From Candidatus Hamiltonella defensa 5AT (Acyrthosiphon pisum) (lineage in GTDB: Bacteria; Pseudomonadota; Gammaproteobacteria; Enterobacterales; Enterobacteriaceae): 64,000 nt of DNA. This document shows positions 19,182 through 28,546 of the stretch, in pieces. A model generated the notes under the pieces. It did no database searches and was not told where the DNA came from. It saw only the letters and a list, made by a program, of their open reading frames with translations. Position 1 is the stretch's first letter. Each line of letters starts with the position of its first letter. The position numbers were made by a program, and so were the translations under genes. Where the stretch lies: positions 1,600,006 through 1,664,005 of the forward strand of contig NC_012751.1 of NCBI RefSeq assembly GCF_000021705.1, written 5' to 3'.

Positions 19182-19332
19182 AGTTTTCTCCGTTTCGCAT
19201 TTTTTTGCGGCTACTTAAAATCATTTTTTGATATTTTATGAAAAAAATTAAAAAGAGGTTTTTATTATTCTATATTGATTTTTTTGCCTGATTTTTATGG
19301 ATTGTTTCAATCTTATGATGATATCTGAATCA

Positions 19333-20592
19333 TTAAAATTCTTTCTTAAGCCATTTATGAATACGTTTTAGTACATAACCCGTTAGAAAACGTTTTTTTA
19401 TTTCTGATTCGGCACCTAAATGGCATTCTTTACCATAATGTAATAAACCAACCACAGTAGAATAGTCCGGTTTATGTACATAATCGGTCAAACCGGTAAT
19501 ATTAAGAGGCGTTGCAACTCGCACCTGATGAGTATGGAAGATTTTTTGGGCACAGCCTACCAGGCCATTCATCTGAGCAGCACCTCCTGTTAACACAATA
19601 CCTGCAGCAAGATGGTGCTTTACCCCCTGATGACGTAATTTATTCTGCAGCTGTAGGATTTCATCCTGAACTAACTGTAACAATTCAGCACAGCGGGGCT
19701 CTATGACTTCAGCCAATGCCTGCCGTTGCAAGCTACGGGGCGGGCGTCCTCCGACACTCGGCACCTCCACTTTATCATCTTTTGGAATCATATTGCCTAA
19801 AGCAGAACCGTATCTCACTTTAATGGCTTCCGCATCACTGGGAGGCGTACCAAAAGCATAGGCAATATCGCTGGTCACTACGTTGCCGGCATAAGGGATC
19901 ACCTTGCTGTGACGTAATGCCCCATTATAATAAACGGTCATGTCCATTGTACCTGCACCGATGTCAATTAAGCAGACACCCAATTCACGTTCATCTTCTG
20001 CTAATACGGCATAACTTGCCGCTAAACCAGAAAATATCAATTGATCAACTTTCAGACCGCAGCGTTCAACCGCTTTTGCAATATTTTTTGCCATATCGTT
20101 ATGACATGTGATGAGGTGCACTTTAGCCTGCATACGAACACCACAAAGGCCAATCGGATTTTTTATCCCTTCTTGATAATCAATCGCATATTCCTGTGGA
20201 ATCACATGCAAAATACGGTGTTCATCTCTGACTCGTACAGATTTGGCAGTATGCATGACACTATCAACATCTCCTTGAGTGACTTCCTCTTCTGAAATAG
20301 GGACCATACCTATTTCGTTTTGACAGCTGATATGCTTGCCAGATAAAGCTAAATAGATGGAAGAAATCTGACAGTCAGCCATCAATTCAGCTTGATCAAC
20401 CGCACGTTGAACACATTTTATGACAGACTCAAGATCGTTCACGCCTCCTTTATCCATTCCCCTGGAAAGGCAATTACCTATCCCAATAATATTGATCATT
20501 CCATCGGGCAATACCTCACCGACTAATACACAGACTTTTGCCGTGCCTATCTCAAGGCCTACCACTAATTTTTTGTCCGTTGATTTCATCAT
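19333..20592 (-). CDS. ftsA: FtsA, actin-like membrane tether of the Z ring
   Basis: Links FtsZ to the inner membrane and recruits later division proteins. The 419 residues (E. coli 420) start MMKSTDKKLVVGLEIGTAKV, with actin-family phosphate loop VGLEIGTAKVC. The 1C domain follows, then phosphate 2 CLIDIGAGTMDMTVY and adenosine motif GIVLTGGAAQMNG. The C-terminal amphipathic helix GYVLKRIHKWLKKEF is intact. It follows ftsQ by 27 bases. Confidence 0.97.
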   Translation of the reverse strand: MMKSTDKKLVVGLEIGTAKVCVLVGEVLPDGMINIIGIGNCLSRGMDKGGVNDLESVIKCVQRAVDQAELMADCQISSIYLALSGKHISCQNEIGMVPISEEEVTQGDVDSVMHTAKSVRVRDEHRILHVIPQEYAIDYQEGIKNPIGLCGVRMQAKVHLITCHNDMAKNIAKAVERCGLKVDQLIFSGLAASYAVLAEDERELGVCLIDIGAGTMDMTVYYNGALRHSKVIPYAGNVVTSDIAYAFGTPPSDAEAIKVRYGSALGNMIPKDDKVEVPSVGGRPPRSLQRQALAEVIEPRCAELLQLVQDEILQLQNKLRHQGVKHHLAAGIVLTGGAAQMNGLVGCAQKIFHTHQVRVATPLNITGLTDYVHKPDYSTVVGLLHYGKECHLGAESEIKKRFLTGYVLKRIHKWLKKEF

Positions 20593-20619
20593 TATTATTT
20601 TGCCTGTATCTCATATTAC

Positions 20620-21435
20620 TCAGGGCGGTGATTTCTTACTCTGCATCTGTACAGGCTGGGTCTCGACAAATATAGGAGACCAATGAACTGCTGCACCATT
20701 TTTATACCGTAAATCAATATAATCGATACGTTGATCAGGGTGATTTTCAAAAAATGGATATAATTCAATGAAGCGTTTCAAACGTGACATCATATGAACT
20801 TTTCCAATTTCAAGCCGAATCTCGTTATCTAAAATCAATTGCCAGGAGCGTCGTGCATTCATCTCGGCCATTTTTAAATGAAACTGATGCGCGGATAAGA
20901 GCTGATCCATAGTGAGATAAGAAGCCAGCGTATCTTGTTCACTGCCTTCAGGGCCATAGAGCAACACTAATCTTTCATGTGTCATACGATCATGAGGCAC
21001 GCTGAATATTTTCCCTTCATGATCCAGTAAATGTAAGTCGTTCCAAACAGCTATAGGCGCATAATCTGTCACATGAATATCGAGTTTATCAGGCCAGTGT
21101 TTTCGCACATACACCTGTTTTACCCAAGGGAAACGTTTTATTGCCTGTTGAAGCAGGTGAACGTCTTCTTCCATAAAAGAGTGAGCTATGCCTGTTGATA
21201 AAATCGCTTGTTGAATATCTTTTTTTGTGGTGAAGCGCCTTTCACCTGTCAACAATAATGTTGAGAGAGGGGATGAATACGTTCGTTTAACCTGCTCAAT
21301 CGCCCAATAGGATGCTATGCACAAAACAACTAAAAGTATCCAAAAAAAAATGATCCCCAAAAACGGCTGATAATCGCGAAATATTCTCTTCTTTTTTTTG
21401 ATATTACGCGCTTTTTTTAAAACAGCTTGGGACAT
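20620..21435 (-). CDS. ftsQ: FtsQ, division protein of the FtsQLB complex
   Basis: Bitopic inner-membrane protein. A short, very basic cytoplasmic part (about 1-25) precedes one membrane span (PFLGIIFFWILLVVLCIASYW region, 25-48). A periplasmic POTRA domain (about 55-125, LSTLLLTGERRFTTKKDIQQ onward) and the beta domain follow, with KVHMMSRLKRFIELYP and IDYIDLRYKNGAAVHW near the end. Length 271 fits (E. coli 276). One base separates it from ddlB, so coupling is likely. Confidence 0.95.
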   Translation of the reverse strand: MSQAVLKKARNIKKKKRIFRDYQPFLGIIFFWILLVVLCIASYWAIEQVKRTYSSPLSTLLLTGERRFTTKKDIQQAILSTGIAHSFMEEDVHLLQQAIKRFPWVKQVYVRKHWPDKLDIHVTDYAPIAVWNDLHLLDHEGKIFSVPHDRMTHERLVLLYGPEGSEQDTLASYLTMDQLLSAHQFHLKMAEMNARRSWQLILDNEIRLEIGKVHMMSRLKRFIELYPFFENHPDQRIDYIDLRYKNGAAVHWSPIFVETQPVQMQSKKSPP

Positions 21436-21436
21436 A

Positions 21437-22399
21437 TTAATGTGCCAATGACAATATTTTACAAACCAGTTCAGAAAAGCTAAAACCTGCTTGGCGAGCC
21501 GCCATCGGGAAAAGGCTATGGTCTGTCATACCAGGGGCAGTATTGATTTCCATTAAATAAAAATGGCCTTCGTCATCTAACATGACATCTACCCTTCCCC
21601 AACCATCACAACCTAATGCCCGATAAGCATTCATTGATAATGTCGCCAATTGTTTTTCTTGCTCCTGTTTTAAACCACTCGGACAAAAATACTGTGTTTT
21701 ATCTGAAACATACTTTGCTTGATAATCATAAAAGATATCGGATACCTGAATTCGAATTGAGGGTAAAACGGTGTCGCCTAGTATGGCTACCGTCAATTCT
21801 GTTCCAAAATGCCATTTTTCAACGAGTATTTCTTCGTCATAATGCCAGGCTTTTTTCAGTGCATCGTCCAGCTGGTCAAGATGCTCTACCTTAGTCATAC
21901 CAAAACTCGAGCCTTCACGACTCGGCTTCACTATTAAGGGTAGCCCCAATTGATTGATATTTTTTATTAATTTATTGGAAATTCTGTTATTTAATAATAA
22001 ATCATTTGATGTATTTTGGGTAACATTTGGCCAAATCTGTTCACGATTAAGCGCAACATAAGGGGATACAGGTAAACCAGCCCCCTGAAATATCATTTTG
22101 CTGCGATGTTTATCCATCGCCAATGCGGACGCCATCACACCGCTTCCAGTATAAGGAATCTTTAAAAATTCCAGCACCGCTTGTAAATGACCATCTTCAC
22201 CGTCCCGGCCATGTAAAGCGATAAAGGCTTTGGTAAATCCCTTCTCTTTCAGCTCAGTCACAAGAAAATTTTTTGTATCTATCGGCCTGGCGTCTATCCC
22301 TGCTTCTCTTAAACCAGCCACCACAGCATGCCCTGATTGCAAAGATATCTGGCGCTCAGAAGAGGTTCCGCCCAGTAAAACGGCCACTTTCTCAGGCAT
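21437..22399 (-). CDS. ddlB: DdlB, D-alanine:D-alanine ligase
   Basis: ATP-grasp enzyme that makes D-Ala-D-Ala for the murein pentapeptide in the cytosol. It starts MPEKVAVLLGGTSSERQISL. The ATP-grasp parts are IVKPSREGSSFGM, EEILVEKWHFGTELTVAIL, GWGRVDVMLD and YLMEINTAPGMTDHSLFP. The 320 residues exceed the E. coli enzyme (306): about 15 extra residues rich in Asn lie between NREQIWPN and INQLGLPLIVKPS, in a surface loop before the central domain. Overlaps murC by eight bases. Function should be retained. Confidence 0.97.
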   Translation of the reverse strand: MPEKVAVLLGGTSSERQISLQSGHAVVAGLREAGIDARPIDTKNFLVTELKEKGFTKAFIALHGRDGEDGHLQAVLEFLKIPYTGSGVMASALAMDKHRSKMIFQGAGLPVSPYVALNREQIWPNVTQNTSNDLLLNNRISNKLIKNINQLGLPLIVKPSREGSSFGMTKVEHLDQLDDALKKAWHYDEEILVEKWHFGTELTVAILGDTVLPSIRIQVSDIFYDYQAKYVSDKTQYFCPSGLKQEQEKQLATLSMNAYRALGCDGWGRVDVMLDDEGHFYLMEINTAPGMTDHSLFPMAARQAGFSFSELVCKILSLAH

Positions 22400-23873
22400 A
22401 ATGACTCTCTTTTTGAATCAATGGCGGCACTTTTAGCTCACATTCAGCGAGTGTTCGGGCAACTTTACCAATATTGCCGGCACCCTGAACCAGCACCATG
22501 TCGTTCTCTTTTAATTGTTTTGCCAGTAAAGATGGTAATTTTTCGTGATCGGTGACCAAAATAGGCATTCTATGACTGAAATCACGAATACTGTCGCAGA
22601 GCGCACAACTACTGATATCTGGTATAGGTGATTCCCCTGCCGAATAAATCTCTAACATCAACAAAATATCCACTTGAGACAGCACGTTCACAAAATCATC
22701 ATAAAGATCTCGAGTCCGACTGTAACGGTGAGGTTGAAAAATCATGACAAGGCGTTTTGTAGGCCACCCTACCCTCGCCGCCTTAATGGTTGCGGCCACT
22801 TCAGTGGGATGATGACCATAATCATCGATTAACATCACCTCCCCCTGCTGCCCATTGACAGGCTGTAATGGGAAAATGCCCAAGCAATCAAAACGTCGCC
22901 CTGTACCTTGAAAAAAAGACAATGCTTGCAAAATGTGCTCGTCTTCAACGCCTTCTTCTGTCGCGACCGCAACAGCCGCGGCCGCATTCAACGCATTATG
23001 ACGACCCGGCGCATTCAGTTGTATTTTTAAAATAGGTTTATGAACCCGTTCTAACATAAAGTAGCTTGTAAATTCTTTTTGTTCATAACCGGTGATCTTG
23101 ATATCTGCATCTTCACTAAAACCATATGTCGTGATATGTCGAGCAATACGAGGCAGGAGTGTACGAATCACTTGATCATCGATACAAAGAATGGCTCGGC
23201 CATAAAAAGGTAAATTGTGTAAAAAATTAATAAAAGTCTGTTTTAAATGTTCAAAATTACCCTGATAGGTATCCATATGATCGGCTTCAATATTGGTGAC
23301 AATCGCAACCAAAGGCTGAAGGTGAATAAATGAAGCATCACTTTCATCTGCTTCAACAATAAGATAACGACTGGAGCCGAGTTGCGCATGCTTTCCTGCG
23401 GCTTTGATCAAACCCCCATTGACAAAGGTGGGATCTAATCCTGCTTGAGCGTAAATACTGGCAACCATGGCAGTTGTAGTGGTTTTTCCATGAGTCCCTG
23501 CGATGGCAATACCATGTCGAAAACGCATGAGTTCAGCCAACATTTCTGCTCTTTGAATGACAGGAATGCGGGCCTCATGCGCGGCAAGAATTTCTGGATT
23601 ATCTTCAGGAATGGCACTAGAAACGACCACGACACTCGCATTTTTTACATTGTCACGATGATGATGAAAAAAAATACAGATCCCTAAATGACTGAGCTGC
23701 TGTGTGACCACATTCTCGGCCAAGTCAGAGCCGGTAATTTTATAACCCTCGTTTGCTAATACCTCCGCGATGCCGCCCATGCCTGCTCCCCCGATTCCGA
23801 TAAAATGAATATGTCGGACTCGTTTCATTTCAGGCACCATCGTGCGTAATTTGGTTAATTGTTTTTGATTCAT
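22392..23873 (-). CDS. murC: MurC, UDP-MurNAc:L-alanine ligase
   Basis: Adds L-Ala to UDP-MurNAc. The 493-residue chain (E. coli 491) starts with MNQKQLTKLRTMVPEMKRV and HFIGIGGAGMGGIAEVL, the UDP-binding Rossmann motif. The ATP loop is AGTHGKTTTTAM near 123-134, followed by EADESDASFIHLQP, TNIEADHMDTY and DDYGHHPTEVAATIKA, the Mur-ligase signatures. It is nine bases from murG and overlaps ddlB, in standard dcw order. Confidence 0.98.
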   Translation of the reverse strand: MNQKQLTKLRTMVPEMKRVRHIHFIGIGGAGMGGIAEVLANEGYKITGSDLAENVVTQQLSHLGICIFFHHHRDNVKNASVVVVSSAIPEDNPEILAAHEARIPVIQRAEMLAELMRFRHGIAIAGTHGKTTTTAMVASIYAQAGLDPTFVNGGLIKAAGKHAQLGSSRYLIVEADESDASFIHLQPLVAIVTNIEADHMDTYQGNFEHLKQTFINFLHNLPFYGRAILCIDDQVIRTLLPRIARHITTYGFSEDADIKITGYEQKEFTSYFMLERVHKPILKIQLNAPGRHNALNAAAAVAVATEEGVEDEHILQALSFFQGTGRRFDCLGIFPLQPVNGQQGEVMLIDDYGHHPTEVAATIKAARVGWPTKRLVMIFQPHRYSRTRDLYDDFVNVLSQVDILLMLEIYSAGESPIPDISSCALCDSIRDFSHRMPILVTDHEKLPSLLAKQLKENDMVLVQGAGNIGKVARTLAECELKVPPLIQKESHYA

Positions 23874-23881
23874 TTTTGACT

Positions 23882-24961
23882 CTATGAAAAATTATTTGTT
23901 TTAATAGCCGCTTTTATGGCAGAGACAACCTGCTCAGTGGCATCGGGTTTTCCCACTGTTTTTGCTTTTTCTGCCATTCTGAGCAATGTCGAGCGATCCC
24001 AACTCTCTAGTAAATTGACGATAGTTTTTATGCTGAGTTTATTTTGCTCTACTATTTTTGCTGCCCCTGCTTTCTCTAAAGGCAAAGCATTCCAATATTG
24101 CTGACGATCTTTGTGTTGAAAGGGAACAAATATTGCGGGCAAACCTACTACGGCAACTTCGCTGACCGTCAAAGCACCGGAGCGGCAAAAAATAACATCC
24201 GCCCAGCAGTAAGCTTTAGCCATACAGTCAATAAATTCCACCACCTTGTAAGGGGACTGCTTTTTTTTCTGATAAGCCAGCAGAACATGTTGTGCCCGAT
24301 TTTTGCCAACCTGGTGCCAAACGAGGATTTTTTCTCCTAAATGAGCAGTGATAGATGGCATCATTTGATTCAATATATCTGCGCCCTGACTCCCTCCTAA
24401 AACCAAAATCCGCAATGGGCCTGAACGCTCAGAAAAGCGTTCATTTGGAAGAGGTAATTTTAACAGCTCTGCTCTGACAGGATTCCCAACTGTTTCTGCA
24501 TTTGAAAGCGCCCCAGAAAAAGCCTGTAAGCGTTTTTTGGCCATTTTGCTCAGGCAACGATTTGTAAAACCCGCTATCGCATTTTGCTCATGCACCACCA
24601 GGGGCACGCCTAATAGCCATGCAGCCAAGCCTGCAGGACCAGAAACATAGCCACCCATGCCCAGTACCGCATCCGGTTGATAAGCCCTAATGATTTTTTT
24701 GGCTTGGCATACCGCCCGAAAAATTTCTAGTGAAGACCATACTTGAGACAAAAATCGTTTATTTTTTAAACCAGAAATTTCAATGAAATCGATTTCAATT
24801 CCATGCTGAGGCACTAAAGTGGCTTCCATTCTGTCTTTTGTGCCCATCCAGCGAATATGCCAGCCCTCTTCCATCAGATGATGAGCGACGCTCAGAGCTG
24901 GGAAAATATGGCCCCCCGTGCCCCCTGCCAGTACCATCAAGCGTTTTTTTTTCTGCGTCAT
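23882..24961 (-). CDS. murG: MurG, lipid II synthase (GlcNAc transferase)
   Basis: Membrane-associated GT28 enzyme converting lipid I to lipid II on the cytosolic face. The 359 residues begin MTQKKKRLMVLAGGTGGHIFP; the GGTGGH loop is the first G-loop. A second glycine loop LVLGGSQGADILNQMMP and the UDP-GlcNAc site FCRSGALTVSEVAVVGLPAI with PFQHKDRQQYWNA follow. Overlaps the end of ftsW by four bases. Length matches E. coli (355). Confidence 0.97.
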   Translation of the reverse strand: MTQKKKRLMVLAGGTGGHIFPALSVAHHLMEEGWHIRWMGTKDRMEATLVPQHGIEIDFIEISGLKNKRFLSQVWSSLEIFRAVCQAKKIIRAYQPDAVLGMGGYVSGPAGLAAWLLGVPLVVHEQNAIAGFTNRCLSKMAKKRLQAFSGALSNAETVGNPVRAELLKLPLPNERFSERSGPLRILVLGGSQGADILNQMMPSITAHLGEKILVWHQVGKNRAQHVLLAYQKKKQSPYKVVEFIDCMAKAYCWADVIFCRSGALTVSEVAVVGLPAIFVPFQHKDRQQYWNALPLEKAGAAKIVEQNKLSIKTIVNLLESWDRSTLLRMAEKAKTVGKPDATEQVVSAIKAAIKTNNFS

Positions 24962-26130
24962 GTTTTACTTCTCGCAAAGGCTTGGCTCATAGCCAAACGA
25001 GTCTCAAAATCAATACGTAGCAACAAGGCAATGGCGATCATGGTCATCACTAAACTCGATCCTCCATAGCTAATCAATGGCAGGGTTAACCCCTTAGTGG
25101 GCAATAATCCCGAGGCGGCGCCTACGTTAATCAAGCTCTGAAAGCTCAGCCAGATCCCAATCGCACAGGCTAAAAAACCAGAGAATTGTTGTTCAAATTT
25201 TAATGCCCGATAACCAATAAACAAAGCGCGAAAAGAGATGCCAAATATCAGGGCTAAAACCACGATCACTCCCAGATAACCCAGTTCTTCAGCGATAATA
25301 GAAAAAATAAAATCAGTGTGCGCTTCCGGCAAATATTCTAATTTTTGGATAGAATGGCCTAAGCCTTGACCCCACAGTTCACCACGGCCGAATGCCATTA
25401 AAGATTGCGTGAGTTGATAGCCGCTGCCGAAAGGATCCGCCCAGGGATCCCAAAATGATGTGACACGCCGAATACGATAAGGTTCTAAAATAATTAATAA
25501 AAACACGCTCAACAGGCCTGAGGCAATTATGGCTAAAAATTGCCAGAGCTTTGCCCCGCTTAAAAAAAGCAACGATAAGGTGGTCATGAACATGACGAGT
25601 ACAGTGCCCAAATCTGGCTGAGCCAATAACAAAATCGACAGAATCAGCATCACTCCAATAGGTTTGCAAAATCCCCAAAAATGACGGCGGACTTCTTGCG
25701 CTTTTCGAACAAGGTAGTGAGATAGATATAAAAAAAACGATAATTTCGCACATTCTGCAGGTTGAATCCGAATCATCCCTAAGGCAATCCAGCGTGAAGC
25801 ACCATTGATGGAATGCCCTATAAATAACACCGTCACCAACATGGCGATGCTGATCAATAAAAACACATAAGCGTAACGCTGCCACTGTGCCATCGAAATT
25901 TGCAAGACGCAGAGAGATAAGCAAAAAGAGAGACCAAAATAAACGGCGCTGCGTTTAGAAAACAAGAAGAAATCTCCGTTTAATCTCTGGCTGACCGGCA
26001 TGGAAGCCGAGGTGACCATCACAAATCCTAGTGCCACTAAACATAATGTCATCCAAAGCAAAAAACGATCGTAAAGAGCATCATGAGTCGAATGTTTTTT
26101 TAATTTTTTAAAAAAAGAGGAGAGGTTCAT
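24958..26130 (-). CDS. ftsW: FtsW, SEDS peptidoglycan polymerase
   Basis: Polytopic inner-membrane glycosyltransferase of the divisome, working with FtsI. About ten hydrophobic segments are visible. SEDS motifs include GHSINGASRWIALG, the PAECAKLSFFLYLSHYL region, the large loop ending QSLMAFGRGELWGQGLG, LPEAHTDFIFSIIAEELGY and PLISYGGSSLVMTM. Length 390 is slightly short of E. coli (414) because the N-terminal tail is shorter. Overlaps murD and murG by four bases each. Confidence 0.97.
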   Translation of the reverse strand: MNLSSFFKKLKKHSTHDALYDRFLLWMTLCLVALGFVMVTSASMPVSQRLNGDFFLFSKRSAVYFGLSFCLSLCVLQISMAQWQRYAYVFLLISIAMLVTVLFIGHSINGASRWIALGMIRIQPAECAKLSFFLYLSHYLVRKAQEVRRHFWGFCKPIGVMLILSILLLAQPDLGTVLVMFMTTLSLLFLSGAKLWQFLAIIASGLLSVFLLIILEPYRIRRVTSFWDPWADPFGSGYQLTQSLMAFGRGELWGQGLGHSIQKLEYLPEAHTDFIFSIIAEELGYLGVIVVLALIFGISFRALFIGYRALKFEQQFSGFLACAIGIWLSFQSLINVGAASGLLPTKGLTLPLISYGGSSLVMTMIAIALLLRIDFETRLAMSQAFARSKT

Positions 26131-27464
26131 GCGCCGAGCTCCTTTGCCAGATGGGAAAATTCTTGGCCACGTTGCTCAAAATCAGAAAATTGATCGAAAC
26201 TGGCGCAAGCAGGTGAGAGTAAAACCGTATCCCCTTTTTTTAAGCGGGATTTTAATAATTTCATCGCTTGTTCTAGAGTTTCTGTGCGTTGAGAAACCTC
26301 GGGTCTGAGTGCGGCTAAGGTTTCAGCGCCTTGACCAAAGCAGTAAATTTGAATTCTGTTTTGGTTTAGGTCAGGTTGAAGTATCGAAAAATCAGCCGAT
26401 TTGCCCTGCCCTCCCAACAATAAATGCAACGTGCCTTGACACTGCACGCTCTTGATGGCAGCAAGGGTACTGCCGACATTCGTCGCTTTTGAATCATTAA
26501 TCCAGCAAATGCCATTTTTTTCAAAAATTTTTTCGAAACGATGGGGGAGCCCTTTGTATTCAATTAAAGCTTTCAAACTGGCTTCACGAGGGATGTCTAC
26601 CGCATCCGCCAATGCCAATGCCGCCAATGCATTGAGGTAATTATGTTTACCGATAAGCTTCATGTCTTTTGTGTTCAATACATTTTGATCTGATGCCTGT
26701 AACCAAAAATCATGGCCGTCTTGATGTAACCGATATTGCCCCTGATTTAGACCAAAAGACACCTCAAATTTAGTGGCGCTTTTTTGTGTGCCGTTTCTGG
26801 GTAAAGTCAGAGGATCATCGGCATTAATGACAGCCGTGTGGGCATTTTGATAAATACGTAATTTGGCCGCTTGGTATTGGTTTAAACCCAAAGGATAACG
26901 ATCGGCATGATCTTCGGTGATGTTGAGAACGGTGGCGGCTTTGGCAGCTAAAGTATGAGTGGTTTCCAATTGAAAGCTGGAAAGCTCCAATACAATAAGA
27001 CGGCTTTTTTGTTTTAACAGCTTAAGAGCAGGGATGCCGATGTTCCCTCCCATAGAAACCGGCCAGCCCGCCGTTTGAGCCATTTGCGTTACTAGAGTGG
27101 TGACCGTGCTTTTACCGTTAGATCCGGTCACGGCCACCACAGGAACCGGTGGGATTTCACGACAAAATAATTCGATATCCCCAATGATGTCGATGCCTTT
27201 TTTTGAGGCTGCCTGGAGCATGGGATGTGCTAGTGAAATACCTGGGCTCAACAAGATCACATCTGCCGTCATAAGCCATTTTTCATTGAATCCACCAAGA
27301 TGATAATTGACACCGGCGGGTACAGAATTCAAGCAAGGAGGATTCACACGGGTGTCCATGACCCGCGGCACTATTCCTCGTGAGAGAAAAAAATCAAGGC
27401 AAGAAAAACCTGTGGATCCTAATCCAACGATGACAATCTGCTGTCCCTGATAATGGGGTCTCAT
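26127..27464 (-). CDS. murD: MurD, D-glutamate ligase
   Basis: Adds D-Glu to UDP-MurNAc-L-Ala. I place the start at the ATG at 27464 (MRPHYQGQQIVIVGLGSTG), since homologues begin just before this Rossmann strand; a longer frame runs back into mraY. ATP loop AVTGSNGKSTVTTL near 112-125, then LSSFQLETT, NITEDHADRYP, HNYLNALAALALAD and NDSKATNVGST. Length 445 (E. coli 438). The ATG overlaps the last base of mraY. Confidence 0.96.
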   Translation of the reverse strand: MRPHYQGQQIVIVGLGSTGFSCLDFFLSRGIVPRVMDTRVNPPCLNSVPAGVNYHLGGFNEKWLMTADVILLSPGISLAHPMLQAASKKGIDIIGDIELFCREIPPVPVVAVTGSNGKSTVTTLVTQMAQTAGWPVSMGGNIGIPALKLLKQKSRLIVLELSSFQLETTHTLAAKAATVLNITEDHADRYPLGLNQYQAAKLRIYQNAHTAVINADDPLTLPRNGTQKSATKFEVSFGLNQGQYRLHQDGHDFWLQASDQNVLNTKDMKLIGKHNYLNALAALALADAVDIPREASLKALIEYKGLPHRFEKIFEKNGICWINDSKATNVGSTLAAIKSVQCQGTLHLLLGGQGKSADFSILQPDLNQNRIQIYCFGQGAETLAALRPEVSQRTETLEQAMKLLKSRLKKGDTVLLSPACASFDQFSDFEQRGQEFSHLAKELGA

Positions 27465-28546
27465 TATCTGACCTTTAGAGTGGCTAATGCGATCAATACA
27501 AACATCAAGGAAACAATCCAAAAACGGACAATCACTCTGGGTTCTGGCCAGCCTTTGAGTTCAAAATGATGATGAATGGGTGCCATTCGAAAAATACGTT
27601 CTCCCCTCAATTTGAAAGATCCCACCTGTAGAATGACCGATAAGGTTTCGATGACAAAGACTCCCCCCATAATAATCAATAAAAATTCCTGACGTAAAAG
27701 TACGGCAATTGTCCCTAATATACCTCCTAAGGCTAACGAACCGACATCTCCCATAAATACCTGCGCAGGATAAGTGTTAAACCAGAGAAAGCCGAGCCCT
27801 GCCCCCACAATAGCCGTGCATACCACAACAAGCTCGCCTGCGTGGCGTAGATAAGGAATGTGTAAATAATGTGCAAAATTAATGTTTCCTGTCGCCCAAG
27901 CCACCAAGGCAAGACCTGCTGCGACCAAAACAGTCGGCATGATAGCTAAACCGTCTAACCCATCGGTCAGATTGACTGCGTTGCTGGTCCCCACGATGAC
28001 GAAATAGGCTAATAAAATGTAAAGCAAACCTAATTGAGGCATGATTTCTTTAAAGAAAGGCACCACTAATTGCGTTGCTGACGTATTTTTTCCGATGCTA
28101 TAGAGAAAAAAAGACAGCAATAAAGCCAGGATGGATTGCCAAAAATATTTCCAGCGAGGAGATAATCCTCGTGCATTTTTTCTGACCACTTTTCTGTAAT
28201 CATCGATAAAACCAATGAAACCGTAGCCCACTAAAATAAACAGCACAGACCAAACATAAGGATTTGCAGGATTAGCCCAGATCACCACAGAAATAAAAAT
28301 AGACAGGAGGATGATTAATCCGCCCATGGTAGGTGTGCCACTTTTAGAAAAATGTGATTGGGGCCCATCATCACGAATGACCTGACCAATTTGTAATTTT
28401 TGCAACCAACGGATGAAAGCAGGGCCCGTCCATAATGCAATGCAGAGTGCGGTTAGCAAGCTAATAATGGCTCGAAAAGTTAAGTATGAAAAGACATGAA
28501 ACCCAGAGTAAAATTTCACTAAATATTCTGCGAGCCAGACTAGCAT
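27464..28546 (-). CDS. mraY: MraY, phospho-MurNAc-pentapeptide translocase
   Basis: Inner-membrane enzyme that makes lipid I from UDP-MurNAc-pentapeptide and undecaprenyl phosphate. Exactly 360 residues as in E. coli. Ten hydrophobic spans, with signature loops DDGPQSHFSKSGTPTMGGL, FIGFIDDYRKVVRKN, NAVNLTDGLDGLA and GDVGSLALGGILG, and the His-rich loop MAPIHHHFELKGWPE. Overlaps murF by seven bases. Confidence 0.98.
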   Translation of the reverse strand: MLVWLAEYLVKFYSGFHVFSYLTFRAIISLLTALCIALWTGPAFIRWLQKLQIGQVIRDDGPQSHFSKSGTPTMGGLIILLSIFISVVIWANPANPYVWSVLFILVGYGFIGFIDDYRKVVRKNARGLSPRWKYFWQSILALLLSFFLYSIGKNTSATQLVVPFFKEIMPQLGLLYILLAYFVIVGTSNAVNLTDGLDGLAIMPTVLVAAGLALVAWATGNINFAHYLHIPYLRHAGELVVVCTAIVGAGLGFLWFNTYPAQVFMGDVGSLALGGILGTIAVLLRQEFLLIIMGGVFVIETLSVILQVGSFKLRGERIFRMAPIHHHFELKGWPEPRVIVRFWIVSLMFVLIALATLKVR

